Positions 1 through 13,296 of a DNA stretch of 64,000 nucleotides are shown here, in pieces. The DNA is from Colius striatus. Its lineage: Eukaryota > Chordata > Aves > Coliiformes > Coliidae. Position numbers and translations under genes: made by a program. Position 1 is the first letter of the stretch, and every line of letters starts with the position of its first letter. The stretch lies in assembly GCF_028858725.1 (NCBI RefSeq), contig NC_084772.1:12903048-12967047 (forward strand). The letters are read 5' to 3'. The notes beneath the pieces are model-generated. The model saw only the letters and a list, made by a program, of their open reading frames with translations. It was not told the origin of the DNA and ran no database searches.

Positions 1-3000
1 TTTTTTAAAAGTTGCTTGCTTCTAATTAATACATTTGTTAATTTAGACATTTTGGATAACAAGTATATGCTTCAAGTCTTTAAAATTACTTTAGCAATGT
101 AATTCTGAACTTTTCCTGGAGCTATGATAAAAACATCATCAAGGATAACACCAAAAATGGAGCTGGAGAAAAGCAATGCTGCAAGCTATAATTTTAACCA
201 ATCTCTCCACTTGAATTTTAGTTAAAGACATAACTAAGGTCATGTTCTTCATTCAAGTGTTCTTGCTGGGTCTCTGCTATACCAGAACTGTACAAGACGG
301 CCAAGAATTGATGACTGATTGCATGAACACTTCAGGTTTTTTTGTGTCAGGACTCAGTTTTAACACATCCTTAGAGGCATCAAATGCTACTAAAGCTTTC
401 AGTTAAGTCACATGAAAGATATGAGGGATCACAAATTAATAACCTTAAAGTAAGCAAATTACTAATCAGCAAAGTACTTATATAACAATACAATAAAGCC
501 TGACTACATATTATTTCTTAATTACATGTTTGGAAGTTTTAGTAGCAAAACATTGTTCAAAGAGCATTTAATAAAGGTCTGTATTATAGGAGACAGTATA
601 CAAAGGAAGTGTGTTAGAATATTTTTGTTACAAGCAAACTATATTCTATTTAAAAGTTTGAAATATTGCAATAGAGTTTCTAAAGTTAGAACTTATATAC
701 AAAAGTTCCAAAAACCTTGAGGGAAAAAGCGTTCAGCAATATTATTCTGATACTGGCATAAGTGACACTAGGCACAAGACTGTCTTTTACAAACATAAAA
801 GCATCTAAGCATTGTCATTGAAAACTTTCAGGTCCCAAGAAGTGAAAATTCTGAAGAGTGCTATCATCTGCTTAGCTATCTGAAAGGTACTGTCTTTGTG
901 GCACTTTAAAAGTTTAATTATATTTTATTAATCAAACAAACTGAAATAAATCCTAAGAAGGGTACTGCCCTGTTGGAGAAGCAGAAGAAAAACAGTATCT
1001 TTGCAGATTAACTTTTTGATTCTTTGGAAGCCTCTTTAATAATTTATACTTTTAAGAGGACTGACAGGATTGAGATCAAAGATTAAAAAAATTATTTGTA
1101 AAACATTAGGTCTGACTCTGATTATTGATGTGATAAATTATTGAGTACCTGTACAAAATCTCTTTATGTTTACACTTAAAACAGAGAAACCTTGAAGAAC
1201 TGGTTTTAAACAGTTAAACTGTATGTATTGAGGTTTGATTTTGTCTTGTCCTTCAACAGAAACATTGGAAGAGTGTATAATTAGTCTCTATTTGCCCGAA
1301 TTACAGGTCAGCCAGATCAGAAACATCTTAAACCCCTTAAACTTAAAATTCTGTGCACAAAATACTGACCCCAAGATGCAACTGGAACTCAAATTCTTAG
1401 GTCCAGTTCTCTTCTGCTGTTACAGCTGGTATGCATACTACAAGATGAAAACAAATCACAAAAGTCCATTCCCCTAGGATCTAGGACATCTTTTTGTTTC
1501 AACTTTTATTTAACCTTATTCAACAACATCAGATCTAGAATAATGCAACAAAGATGCATCTGGTCAGATATACCTACCCACCTAATCCCCACCAACACAG
1601 TAAGTACTAGGCTGTGCCTTGGATTGCATCTACAATTTTAGGGTTAAGTGCCCTTCCTCTTTCATCTCAACAGCACCATCACATTTTTATGTGCTTCAGT
1701 CCCTCTGCAATCTTTCCCATCAGGACCTTGCTACCAACTACCACTTAAATTTCTGCAGCCTTCTAAACAATGCAATGCTTTAATGAATTAAATTCTTACA
1801 TTTCAACAAAATAAAAGAAAGTGATGATTTTATAGTTCTGCTGTATGTGTTGGCAGTGAAACATTTAGAACACCTTAATCTCCGTAAAATTACGTGTAAT
1901 TAAATGCAGCATTATCACTTAAGTAGTCACAGTTCAAGACTTAATGCTATATAGGAACTTCTGGAGGCTAACAGGTGAAAAAATTAGGAGGAAAGAGGAG
2001 AACGGTACACCTTCCTTAACCAGACAAGTAATATTTGTATGTCCTAAGACACAGCATGTGTGAAACAGATCACAAAATCAACAGAAAGCAATAGGTGATT
2101 CATCTAATACTGCTATATTAATAACTCTAAAGTGAGCAACAGCACTTAACTATCCAGGCTGACAAAAAAAAAAGGGGAAACAACTCTAATGTACTAAGGG
2201 CTCTTGGCATCCTGAGGAACCATAAATGGCAATTATTGAACTTACTGGTCCCAATCTAATAAGGTGGAACTTAAGAAGGGAGTACATCTCCCATGTAGCA
2301 GTGTCCTTGGCCTAGAAAGTAATCCATCAATACTGCATTCATATTGCTAGTAAAGGGAAAACCTAATCTCAAATATTAATCTAGAGAATGGGCGACAGAA
2401 CACAACAGAATAAAAAAATGAAGATGTTGTTTGGGTACAAAATACCCTGAGGTTGTGTTTGGGGTGGGGGTACCAGAGCCCCAGACAGACTTTAACTATT
2501 AAAAACTGAAGGACAAGCTTGTTATACAGATTGATAGTGCAAACAACAAATCACTAGCTCTGATTACTAGGATTAGAGACTCCTAAGGGTATAAGATAAC
2601 CTGGTGATCACAGGCACAAGAAACAATATGATAATTTTAGATGGAATTTTCTGTTTTCAGTCTTTTTAATAAAAGCTTCACTTCAATTCTTACTAAGTAA
2701 ACACATAAATAATCTAATGAATGTTGACCTGTTGTACTGTTAAGTCTGTCTGATGCTGGAAGACAAGATGAAGGAAAAAGAAAAACAGAAAAAACTTTCG
2801 TTTTAGCCAATCCAAATGAAGTTGTTTGAGAAGGAGCCTCTGAGGAACCGATAACATGCAGTGTTTTTAGAGAAGCCACAGGCTAGGGAGTGCTTCCTGT
2901 CAAACTAAAGAGAATGAGTGCCAAGTGCCTTGATATTTGGTAAGCAATTCCCTCTAGCAGGTACAAACCAGCACCCCTCTTTGAGGGGTGCTCTGTGAGG

Positions 3001-6000
3001 GGCAGATGGGCACAATATATTCCACAGCTCCAAACCAGCCCTGAACTCGTATAGGTAAGATTTTGTAAACCTGACACTATTTCCAGTCCCTCTTCATTTG
3101 TAATAAACTGACTTTGTTAGAAGACTTTTTTCACACCGTGTAATTGTTCTTTACAAAATAATGGAAGATCCTATGTTAATTACTTCAGTATCCTTGTTTG
3201 CAAATGAACAGTCCTCCTCTCATAGGATAAAAATTATCTTGAGACAGATTCTACATATAAATGGACAGTCTGAGAACTGAAGACTTGATGGATGTACTAT
3301 TTGTTCTATACTTCTTCAGAACTACTCACCTTGAGATGATTCCCCAGGAAGCATTTTGTGAAATTGAGAAACTTTAAGAAAGCAATTAATATATTCCAAA
3401 CTTAGAGTTTAAAATCCTCAAAACACATAGTAATTTTCAGTGCAAAACACATCAGGAAAAAAGATAACCAGATATATGTAACCTAAAGAAAGAAAAATTC
3501 TCAATATATGTCACAGAAATCTTAATATTCTCTTCTCCTCCTGCTCCCTCAAAAGTAAATGACAACCAAATTGTCCTCACAAAGTAAGATTCAACTAAGA
3601 CTCTGTAGTGTGAATGCACTGGTACAAAACCACTCACAAAGCTTGTTTCAGGTAGTATAGTGGATTTAACTTATTCAGTACAAACCATAATAAATAGTTG
3701 CATTTATATAATTGTATAAAAAGTTAAGAAAGCTATACCGGGTAATATAGTCCAGCATCCTTTCTCTAACAGCAGTAGTGGGAGATGCTGCTAAAAGACT
3801 ATTAAATAAAAGATGTGCTATCATAAATATGCGACAATAAACAGTCTAGAACCATCCTAAAGTAGAGATTTCATCTTTCTATTAGATCAGGATAGACTTT
3901 TTTTCCTATTAATTTTTCAAGTAATTTTTTGAACCTGCAACATCCAAAAACAAAAAGTACAACTTAATTACTCACCTGGCAATAAAAAAAAAGACAATCC
4001 TTTTCGCTTATCTGGAACTTTTACTTTCTAATTTTGTTTGACATCCCTAATTACTGTAAAGGGAAAACCAGAAAAATAGCTCCATTCTAGGGTGTCACAT
4101 TGGTGTAATTATTTTAGCGAAAAGAGGTAGAGAAATAATCGTATCCATGCAAAATCTATGTGTAATCCAGGCAAAAATGTCTGATCTTGTTTTCTGTTTT
4201 GATTCAAACCTCTTATGCAAGTTGGTTGGATTTGGGGCAGGACAAAAAAATTAATGAAGCAGAAAAATAATTTCTCAAGACCCCTACTTAACCCTACTCA
4301 TACGATCTTTTTTTTTTTTTATGAAAGTCATGTAAAACTGGCAAAAAAATTCCTTCACTTCTTTAAGAATTCTCAACCAGGTGAGTAAGTGTGGGAACTA
4401 ATGGAAAAGAACTAATTTGAGAAGAGGGCTGATGGAAAATATATATAACCAGCCAACCCAGTTTCCAAAATTCTGTCTCTAAGCTAGATGATTAAACAGC
4501 TGACAGGTAGCTATTAATCAGCTCTAAAGAATCTTTTTATTATCCTTAGTGGTTTGTCTCTAACAGAACCAAGCCAGTCACCAAACAACATTATGCACAG
4601 GTATGCAGAGGCTTGGAAAGTGAACAGAGTTGCCACAAATCATGGAGACATGAACATATAAGCAGTGCATCTTGGAGAAGAGAACACTTGGTATTCAGCT
4701 GGCAAGGAAGCCTTACAGCTTGGTCAGAGAGAGGAGAAAAAATGTACTCTAAAGGAAGAGAAAGAAGCTACTCTATTAATCTCTTCTATATTTTTTTTCT
4801 GTAACTGAACTGCATATTGCCCAACTTCTTTTAGAAGAAATCAAAATCTCAATGTGCTCAGGAAATACGTTATCCTTAATTGTGATGTTTAATTCCTTCT
4901 CTTTTAGTAATTCCTCTTTAAGATTACTTGTGTGCAATTTCATATGCATATCCTAAAAAGAAGATGCTGAAGTTATTAAAAGGGAGGCACAGAAGGTCTG
5001 AGAATTTTTTAGAACTACATCTAGTTCCTCGCCTATAATCCCAGAAACCTGTGGTGCGGCAACTGAACAGTGTAAGGAAAATGTAAAAGACAAAGGAAGG
5101 GATGATAACTGAAATAGCTGCAGGTCTCAACAAGCCAAATGAGAATATACAGAATACAGTTATATCATCTTTTTCTCACCTTAGTTTTCTCAAAAAATAA
5201 ATACAACACAACATAATAAGCATGTCCAAAGACATTCAGGAACATTCAAGATTTAACACAGAGTGATTATAGAGAACTGGAAAATATGTTCGCTATTTTT
5301 ATAAATAATAGTTCATGCCTCAATGTACTTTTGTGTGTGGTTACTCACTACAGAGTCAAATCAAGAGACTGGTAGATGGACCAAATGAGAAAGAACTAAT
5401 ATGGCAATGACACCAATAAGAGTCCTTAAGAAAACAATAATGAAGTTATTACGTTGGGGATTTATCCCCTGCCTGTTTTCATGCAGGCTTGAAGAATGTG
5501 CTTCTTGGGCTAAGCTCAAGATCAAAAGAATCTAAGCCATTACAGGACCTCAGACTTACATACAAGAAGTATATGATTATGCCAGTGTGTAAGGTGAGAC
5601 ACGGATGGAGAACTGTTGTAAGAATGTCAGACATGACAAACACACGTGGAGGCACAGATACCAGCACCCTGCAACATAGTCCCCGCAATAACAGAACACA
5701 CTCTCAATCATGTCCACACAAGGATTAAAAGGAATACTAAGTATAAGAATTTGCCTATCTGCCTCTGTTCTTTTAAAGCAACTTGTGCAAACAATGCAGA
5801 CATTTTTGCCTTTCTTTTTTTTGTTTTCCTGAAGAAAACATCTCCCTGACACTATAAAAGCCTTGTTGGTGATATGTGTGAATAGCTATCACAGTTGGCC
5901 ACTACAAGTCTGATGCCAGGCAGACTAGCTCAACATGAGGCCTCATCTTAAGGAGCCAGCATGAGCATATCAGCCCAAAAGGATCTGCACAAAAAATATA

Positions 6001-6750
6001 GGAAATGATAAAAGATAACAGAAGAGTAGACCAAAGATCATAATCTGAACCACAAAATGTCAATACCTTCATCTCTGTTTGTCCAGGATTAGAGAAGAAA
6101 AGTTGTCAAGATCAGCACATTGTGCCACGTTCATAAATATCAAATCTATACATCACCACTGCAAAACTTATCCAGAAACTTATGGTCATTTGGTTTTGTC
6201 AAAATAGCTGGAGCTTATGACAGTTGATAGCAAAGTTGCACTTCTACATTACTGTACAAGAACAGATGGTGGTACCTCATGTGGCACAACATCCAGTGTT
6301 GCAGTTACTGCCTTGAAAACAAATACCCTTTAGTTACTGATAGAACATCTTTGCACCTGTTCAACACTTTGCAACATTTGGCTGTGACTTGTTTTGTTAA
6401 CACTAGATTCTGTAAAACTGGTTACAGGATAGATCAATACCCTCCATATTGCAAACATTGAATAAAAGAGTCAAAACTGCCAATGAGTTATAGTGGAATG
6501 TGGACTTTGTATGCAGTAGGCTCAGCAACACGAAGGAGGCTAACAAATGCAATTCAAACTTATGGTAGAAGGAAAGATTAAAGTGAAGTTCATGACGTTT
6601 TTCAACAATTTTAAGAAATGAAAATATTACAACCTTAGTATGAGCAGCAGGATTGCCAAATAAACGTAACGAACAACCATTTCAATGTATTTAAGAAAAT
6701 ATTACCTTTTACTTTTTCCCCCTTAAACGATCCTTGAAGATGTTGTTCAC

Positions 6751-7593
6751 TGATCAATGACTTCCTCCTCCACAAAGATGTTCCAACATGTGTTGAAAGC
6801 TGGGGACATTAGTACCACCTCTAGAGCATGGAGTTTGCCTACAGGGATAACGTAAGTCAGCTTTATTGCAATATTGAATGGTTCTCTAAGGTTTTCTTTT
6901 TATTGTTCTTATTTTACATCAAAATGTATTATCAGAAATCTCTTTATGAGGTGGACTTTACAAATGAATCTGATAGAGAATGCATCTCCACAGAATGATG
7001 ATCCTAATTTTACTCTCCTTTGCAGAGACTGAGAAATTTAAGACATTAAATTAAGACTTATTTTGAGGCTGGGCAACATATTTTGATAGGCCCTGAAGGC
7101 CAGACTTGCCTTCCAGAAATAGCATGAAGACTCTTTAAAGAAGCCTCTTCCACTACATTCATAAAACAAAATCAAGGTATTATGGTGAAAACAAAACCAG
7201 AAACCTCCAAACATTTCTGGGAGCAAATAGTATGGTCATGCTCCCAGTTACATTGGAATAAAACCTTTGAAAACAATGCCTGAAGAAACAGCTTCATTTC
7301 TTCACAAATTAGCATAGTTTAAATATATAATATCTATTTGGAGAAATTACTGCTTGATGACATAGCATCAGCTCTGTCACTTAGAGGTAGTAACTGCTAA
7401 AAGTATAACTCATATTCTGTAGTGTTGCAGAACCAATAAGATTAATAAAAAGAAAACCTTAGAAGTATATAAAAAATTTTGAAGAGAAGCTGCCCTACCT
7501 TTCACAGAAAGGCAGACTCCAAGCTCTCAGGTGGTACTGAAGTTACCGTTCCAACACATGTTGGGACATCTTGTAAAACAGGAAGTCTAATCA
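6751..7593. repeat. Diverged inverted duplication with about 0.67 kb spacer
   Basis: Left arm 6751-6840 on plus and right arm 7510-7593 on minus align along their length with small gaps. The cores gatgttccaacatgtgttg and gatgtcccaacatgtgttg differ at one base. The arms also share gtaccacct and a final agagc-tggagt-tgcct block. They may be arms of an old inverted-repeat transposon or a local inverted duplication; no family recognised. Confidence 0.7.
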
Positions 7594-10500
7594 TGGACCT
7601 ATTAAAGAAAGAACAACAATACGGTTTAACATTCTGCTGAAATACCTACTGGTTATGTTTATTTGGCAACACTGCTGCTGATACTAAGATGGGAATATAT
7701 TCCCACCTGTTTTAAAAGGAAATCATAAATATATGTAACATAGAATATTGTCATAATATTGTAACATCAGTAATCAGATAATTTGGACTATAAAACCAGA
7801 TTCTTTTTTGAATATGTAAAATAAATTCCATTCTCAATGTGAGAAACTAAATTATCACAACTATGGATGTTGATAAGAAGATTGGGAGCAGTGCATACCT
7901 TCTAATCTAAATAACATTTCTAGCACTTTGCTTTTTTTCAATAAGCAAAACACAACTCCTAACTTTGAACTAAGTTACAGAACTATTCCTGATGTCAGAA
8001 TGTAGATACATCTCTAGCCTTGCCACATCTCTCTAAGTGACATACTGAAGTTTATAGGGTCTAGAGGAAGTCAATTTATTAGGCACGCGCAATTTGGGTT
8101 ATATAATACCTAACACAACTTTTTTCCCCCCTGAGAAAAAGCAACTAGAATCACAAAAAACACCACTCTAGACAGTTCAAGTGGACTAAGCACGTCGTTA
8201 GGATAACACACAATTTCAAAATGCTATACTTGAGAACAAGTATATGTTAGAACTATCTCCAAATACAATCAAGGGTTATGTCCACATGTATGTACGAAGT
8301 TAATCCCAACAGAAAGATGCTGTTAGAAAAACTGACATTAAAATAAATATTTCAGTTTGAAGACAAATCAACTCATGGATAAAAAGTTAGAAGTTAACAA
8401 TGAGAATTACTAAGTAACATCAACAAAAAGTGCAGTGAAAACAAAAAATTATGTTCACAGGCAATCCAATAGCTCAGAATTTCAGAACACACAACAACTG
8501 TAATCTAAACAGCTATAAAAACACTCTACAGTAAACCAACCAGAGAAATAAGTATGCTTTTATGTAAGAACTACTCTGTATATGAAAGAGCCATCATCAA
8601 TAGTAGAGTTTCATCTCATTCAAACATGAATACAGCTGTTGACAAACAAACAGATGAAACAGGGATGACAGAACGACTCTCCTCTTAAACTAGTAATGAA
8701 TGTTTTAAATAGAGGCTCTGAAATCTATTGGCCTGGTTCCATGAAGGATATCTCAATCTGTTTTTAGATGGTTTAACAATATAAAATGCCCTCTAGAGTA
8801 TTCAAATAGTTTATTTAAAATATATACATATGCATACTACCGGGCTGTCACTGTGATGCTGCATAGTAGACTCAATTCACTCCAGAACAAACACATACTG
8901 TCTACTTTGTTATAACAGACACTTTGACAGCAGACATACAATTCAGACAATTAAAAAATACATTGCATGGAATAGAACAGGTAAACCTATAAATTACATT
9001 GGAAGTAACCCTACAACTGTTACACTGACAGAGATAGTGGCTTAATTCTATCAAGTTAAGCTTCTCTGAAGGTGTTTTAAAGAAAAACTGCAGGACTTCT
9101 AACTACTGACTAGGAGAATTAGGATTCATCAGCACATTTTCAAGCTTCATAATAATCAGCCTTTCCTCCTATGTGTGTTCTAGCCTAAAAATCTATTTGG
9201 ATGAAGTAAGAAAATCCAGGACTAATTTTGTGATAGGAATTGTTGCAGGTGTATGCTGTGTTGTCAATGCAATAGAACTTTTCCAAAGAAAATTTATAAT
9301 AATGCTAAGTAACAGACACAAATACAGTATTTCACAAAATCATGCTATTAAAAAGATTATTTCAGAATGCAGAAAATTCCTGGATTAACATGAAATGAAA
9401 ATTTCATCAATGATCCTCCAATGCATTTTTATCACACATATTTAAGGAAAAAGAATTTGAAAATACAATAAGTACAGGTAAAATGCATTCAATATGGCCA
9501 AACCAGTTCCACAGTTCTTAGAATGTCACATTGGTAATTACTCTATTCAGCCAGTGCTCTGTAATGGTAAAAACTGAAGTAGAAAAATTGGGTGAAGAGA
9601 AAGAGAAACAAACTAAGTCAAGGAATACAGTATGCCAAACTTATGCTTCATTATTGCACCAACACAGTTAACTTACAGTTAAGATTCTCCACAAGTTGTA
9701 ACATTTTAGGGATAGCCAAGCACAAGCAAATGGCAACATCTAGTTGCACAAGAAACCAGTTAGAATTAAATCACACTGGAGGAATTAATAAGCTGCTGCA
9801 GATTCTAAGCTTGTGAGGAAATCATGCTCTGTTGACCATCGAATACACAGCAAAGTTTTTTGGAACCGCTAGTGGAGGTTCTACAGACCACTGACTCACT
9901 CAAAAGACTGAGATGTACACAACATATCTTTTTCCTTGTTCCATGGATTTAGTTATCATGCAGCATCAAAAGGGTCACTTTTTATCCCATCCTTCACTAC
10001 ACCCTGCTATCTCTCACTAATATTAAATAGAAAATACAGTGCAGCCTAATCATTATCTGCTCTTGAAAACAATACTGGTTACAAACCAGAGAAAATTGTC
10101 ACACTTAGAGCCAACTGCTAAGCCATATAATTTTATTCCTGAAAGCATTGCCCCTTTGTAAACAGTGGAAACTCAGAAATTCATAAACTAGCTTCTAAAA
10201 CCCAAATAATACAGCATTCTTATCCACCAAGAAATATCTTATGAATGAATAAAAGTGAAAAAACCCACAATTTTTAAAGGTTTTTTTTTTTGTTTCTTTC
10301 CCATAAAAAACACTGAAAAGTCAGGATTTTTCAGCATTACTTATTTGTGAGGGTCTAATCTGCTTATCTTCCTCTTTTAAAAGAAATACTACCCATCTTA
10401 CTAGCAACGTTCAATACCTAGAAAGTTACAAGAGTTTGTATACACATCAGCACGCACATGCATGAAGAACATCAACTCTGCCTCTCAGCTTCCACAAAAG

Positions 10501-11830
10501 AGGAACAAAAATCTTAACAGCTCTTTGCATATGTTTCATTGTGCTGTCCCACAGAAAGATCAGGGTTTTAAGTTTTATAATCCTGAATGGAATAGTTGAA
10601 GAAATACATTATCTGCTAAGAAATATTCATTTTTGATTTTGCATCAAAGAAAAATGTGAAACAGACAGTCCTGTCTTCCTACATGCACAAATGGCAATGA
10701 TTACCAGCCAAAAGATGACTAGATACAAAACTGGATGAGGAAGCATGTAGGATGAGGATGAATATCTTTGCATGAATTACCTTTCACTTACTTCTTCCAT
10801 TTAAAAGGATCAATAATAATATTAGTCATTCAGATTTAAAATAAACTTTGGATGATAACACTGCCAAGTTACAGTAGAGATAAGAACACACAATATACTA
10901 AGAAAACTCACTATAACTTTGGGGCATTTGGCTGGTGGTTACTGCCAAAGACTGAATAGCATCTGCTCTCACTTTAGCAGTTTATATTCTGACTCTGGTG
11001 AATGGAAGCACAATCTCTAAAACAGCCTTTGGGGAACACTACTGAGTTGCTCGACAGAGCTCTTACTCAGAAAAGAGAGAAGGAGATTAATATTACAGAA
11101 AACTTGAAAGATCTAGCTTCTGAGAAAAGAGAGAAGAGCAGTTTCCTAATACTGTACATAGCACAAATCTCTCTTTTACTAAACATTAAAAACGTGCCCT
11201 AAAACTAAAGTGATCATTAAATATTAATAGATTTAAAGGTAGAAAATAAGGTCTGTTTAAGTCATATTCAGGTAAAAGTAAGAAGAGACAATGTATTTAA
11301 TCTCATTTGTCAACAGGCATAATGAAAACAGAAGAATGAGGACTCACATAACATACTTTCATTTTCCTAATGTGCTTGAGAAGGTCACAGCCTCCTTTGC
11401 TTAGTCCTGGTGTGTCTAGGCACAGCAACATATGGTAAGACTGAGTTTGGTCATGAATTTACAGTGTCATTATTTTAAGTGCCCAGTAGCACAAACTACT
11501 AAATTTGTGTGTGGTCCTATGCAAACAACAAATCTGGCCACACACAGTGAAAACCAAGCTTCTAAAACTTCAAAAATATCAGCTGAAGGAATTCTCTCAA
11601 GAGTCATAGATCCCAGATAGTAGCCACTGGTGAAGCCCACAGCCACTTTTAAAACTAAAGGCTTCATGCAAAGCCAAAAAAAGCTCTAAGAGTGGCTGCA
11701 GGAGATCACTAGGAGTGGCTGATCTTCTGGATTCACTGCTTTTGAGAAGTAAATCCCTGCAGCTGCTTTTAAAAGCTTTGGAAGTTTCATTTCAATTATC
11801 AAAGCCAATAAAGCTACAAAAACAGCCATA

Positions 11831-11859
11831 GGGATTTGCTCCTCTAAGGAGCAAACCCC
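11831..11859. repeat. Short hairpin (12-bp stem, 5-nt loop)
   Basis: gggatttgctcc and ggagcaaacccc flank tctaa; 11 of 12 pairs are Watson-Crick, and the odd pair is a G:U wobble on the minus (transcript) strand. Confidence 0.6.
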
Positions 11860-12787
11860 AAAAGGCAGTGATGAATAGTGTGATGGGTTGTGTGGCTCTT
11901 AAAGTATGTACAGATTCCTGTAAGTCCTGCACTTGTAATTGCAGCTTCATGTTGTGCAGCAATTGTTACACCCAGACGGTTCATTAAGGCTTAGATGGCA
12001 AATTCATTACTGATTTCCCATTCTTTTGAACAATTTTATGTCTGTTTCCTTTTTCTTACACCTGTATAAACTATTATGCGATCATCTCTCACAACAGTTT
12101 CTCAAACATTTTCTCATAACCTTGCTGGCTTCCTATCTCAAGCAGTGGTAAGCCATCTCACAAAATGTTGCGTACATGCCTTCCCAGACTGCAACATGGT
12201 AACTATAGCATGCAAAATAGTTAATGTCTCGGAATGACAACTTAAAAAGTGCGAGGCCTTACAAAAAGTCAACAAAGAATTCCATTAATTCAATGAAAAT
12301 AAACACAAAAAAACCATGTCATAAGTAATCTAACTGTACTGATTTGTTGCAAGATTTTGCTCTTATCTATAAGTAACAAGGACTAAATGTCTAAATATTT
12401 TACTAGTTTAACTAGTGACATAAGCATAGTTCTAAAAGAAAGATATAATTTATGTCTCAAAACAATTTCAGCTTAGTATCTTAAGATACTGATAGCTCTG
12501 ATACTAGCAAAATTATGTTGAAAAATATACATTTAGGTACTAGAACATTTAAATTCTGAACATACCTACTAACCTTAAAACATCACAAATTTTGAATAGT
12601 TACTACTTTAACTACAGTTTTTAACTTCTGTTTTCAAATAGCAGAATAAATAAAGACACTTTTTTGAAAAAATGCTATAAGAAAATCACCATGAACTTCA
12701 ATAGATGCAGGTGTTAAGAACTGGTTTGTATGGGAAAAGAAAATCTTGACAGATAACTTCAACATTCTGTTAAATGTTATTCACAGG

Positions 12788-12945
12788 TGTCCTTTGTGAC
12801 CTGTACTACTTACTTTACCTCTCTGTTCCAATCTTCTCATGTGTAAAACATGAAGGATTGTGAGAAATAATTAATGTTTGCAAAGAGCTTTGAGATCCTT
12901 GGATATAAAAACATGGGGAAAGCATGAAGTATAAAAGTACCAGTA
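12788..12945 (+). mobile_element. Ancient MIR/CORE-type SINE remnant
   Basis: Order of words fits a MIR-like SINE: ttactttacctctctgttcc, tcttctcatgtgtaaaa, then a tail tgcaaagagctttgagatcc with ttggatataaaa and gtataaaagtac. The tail resembles the LINE-derived 3' end shared by old amniote SINEs. Diverged; family assignment from memory. It lies about 180 bp downstream of exon 10 on the transcript strand. Confidence 0.65.
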
Positions 12946-13126
12946 TACAATTGTTTTTTAAGTTAAGATAGCTAAGTGACTTTTATCACAAAAACCTTGA
13001 AAGTTTAGTAAGACATTATGTAACAAAATGCTTAAAAAACAATATTAAGTGTTAAGCATATTCTGTTCCTCAGAATTGCATCACTCCAAAGGAAACACAT
13101 TCAAAAAGAAAAGACATGTTTCTCAC

Positions 13127-13296
13127 CCATTTCAAGTATGCGCTTATGTAGAGGTATAGCAGCAAGAAAGGGTTCATCTTTACAGGACTGTATCTGGGTT
13201 CCAACCAAGTCAGAGTTGGTAGCCATAATTCGGGCACTTTCTTCATTAAGATTAACGCCAGCCATAGAGGCAACATCATTGATGTCATCATCATCT
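13127..13296 (-). CDS. TAF4-like: TAF4-like exon 10 (start of histone-fold region)
   Basis: 170 nt, phase 2 in, phase 1 out (Arg799 to residue 855 plus one base). Encodes [20 protein letters not shown] and continues to [11 protein letters not shown]. This is the conserved segment through which TAF4 proteins begin to wrap the TAF12 histone fold. The start matches TAF4, whereas [10 protein letters not shown] matches TAF4B, and [12 protein letters not shown] matches neither as I recall them. Donor gtgaga. Exon 11 was not found to the left. Confidence 0.96.

Larger units (their letters stand above)
1..13126 (-). other. TAF4-like intron 10 (partial, at least 13.1 kb)
   Basis: AT-rich sequence running off the left edge. 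I searched the minus strand for the rest of the histone fold and the C-terminal helix region expected in exon 11 onward and saw none. It contains an ancient SINE (12788-12945), a diverged inverted duplication (6751-6840 and 7510-7593) and a short hairpin (11831-11859). No convincing gene is present; open frames of 60-90 codons in here look random. Confidence 0.7.

Noticed and set aside
5451..5490. Two adjacent small palindromes (ggggatttatcccc and gcctgttttcatgcaggc)
   Set aside because: Stems of only five to six bp; expected by chance in a window of this size.
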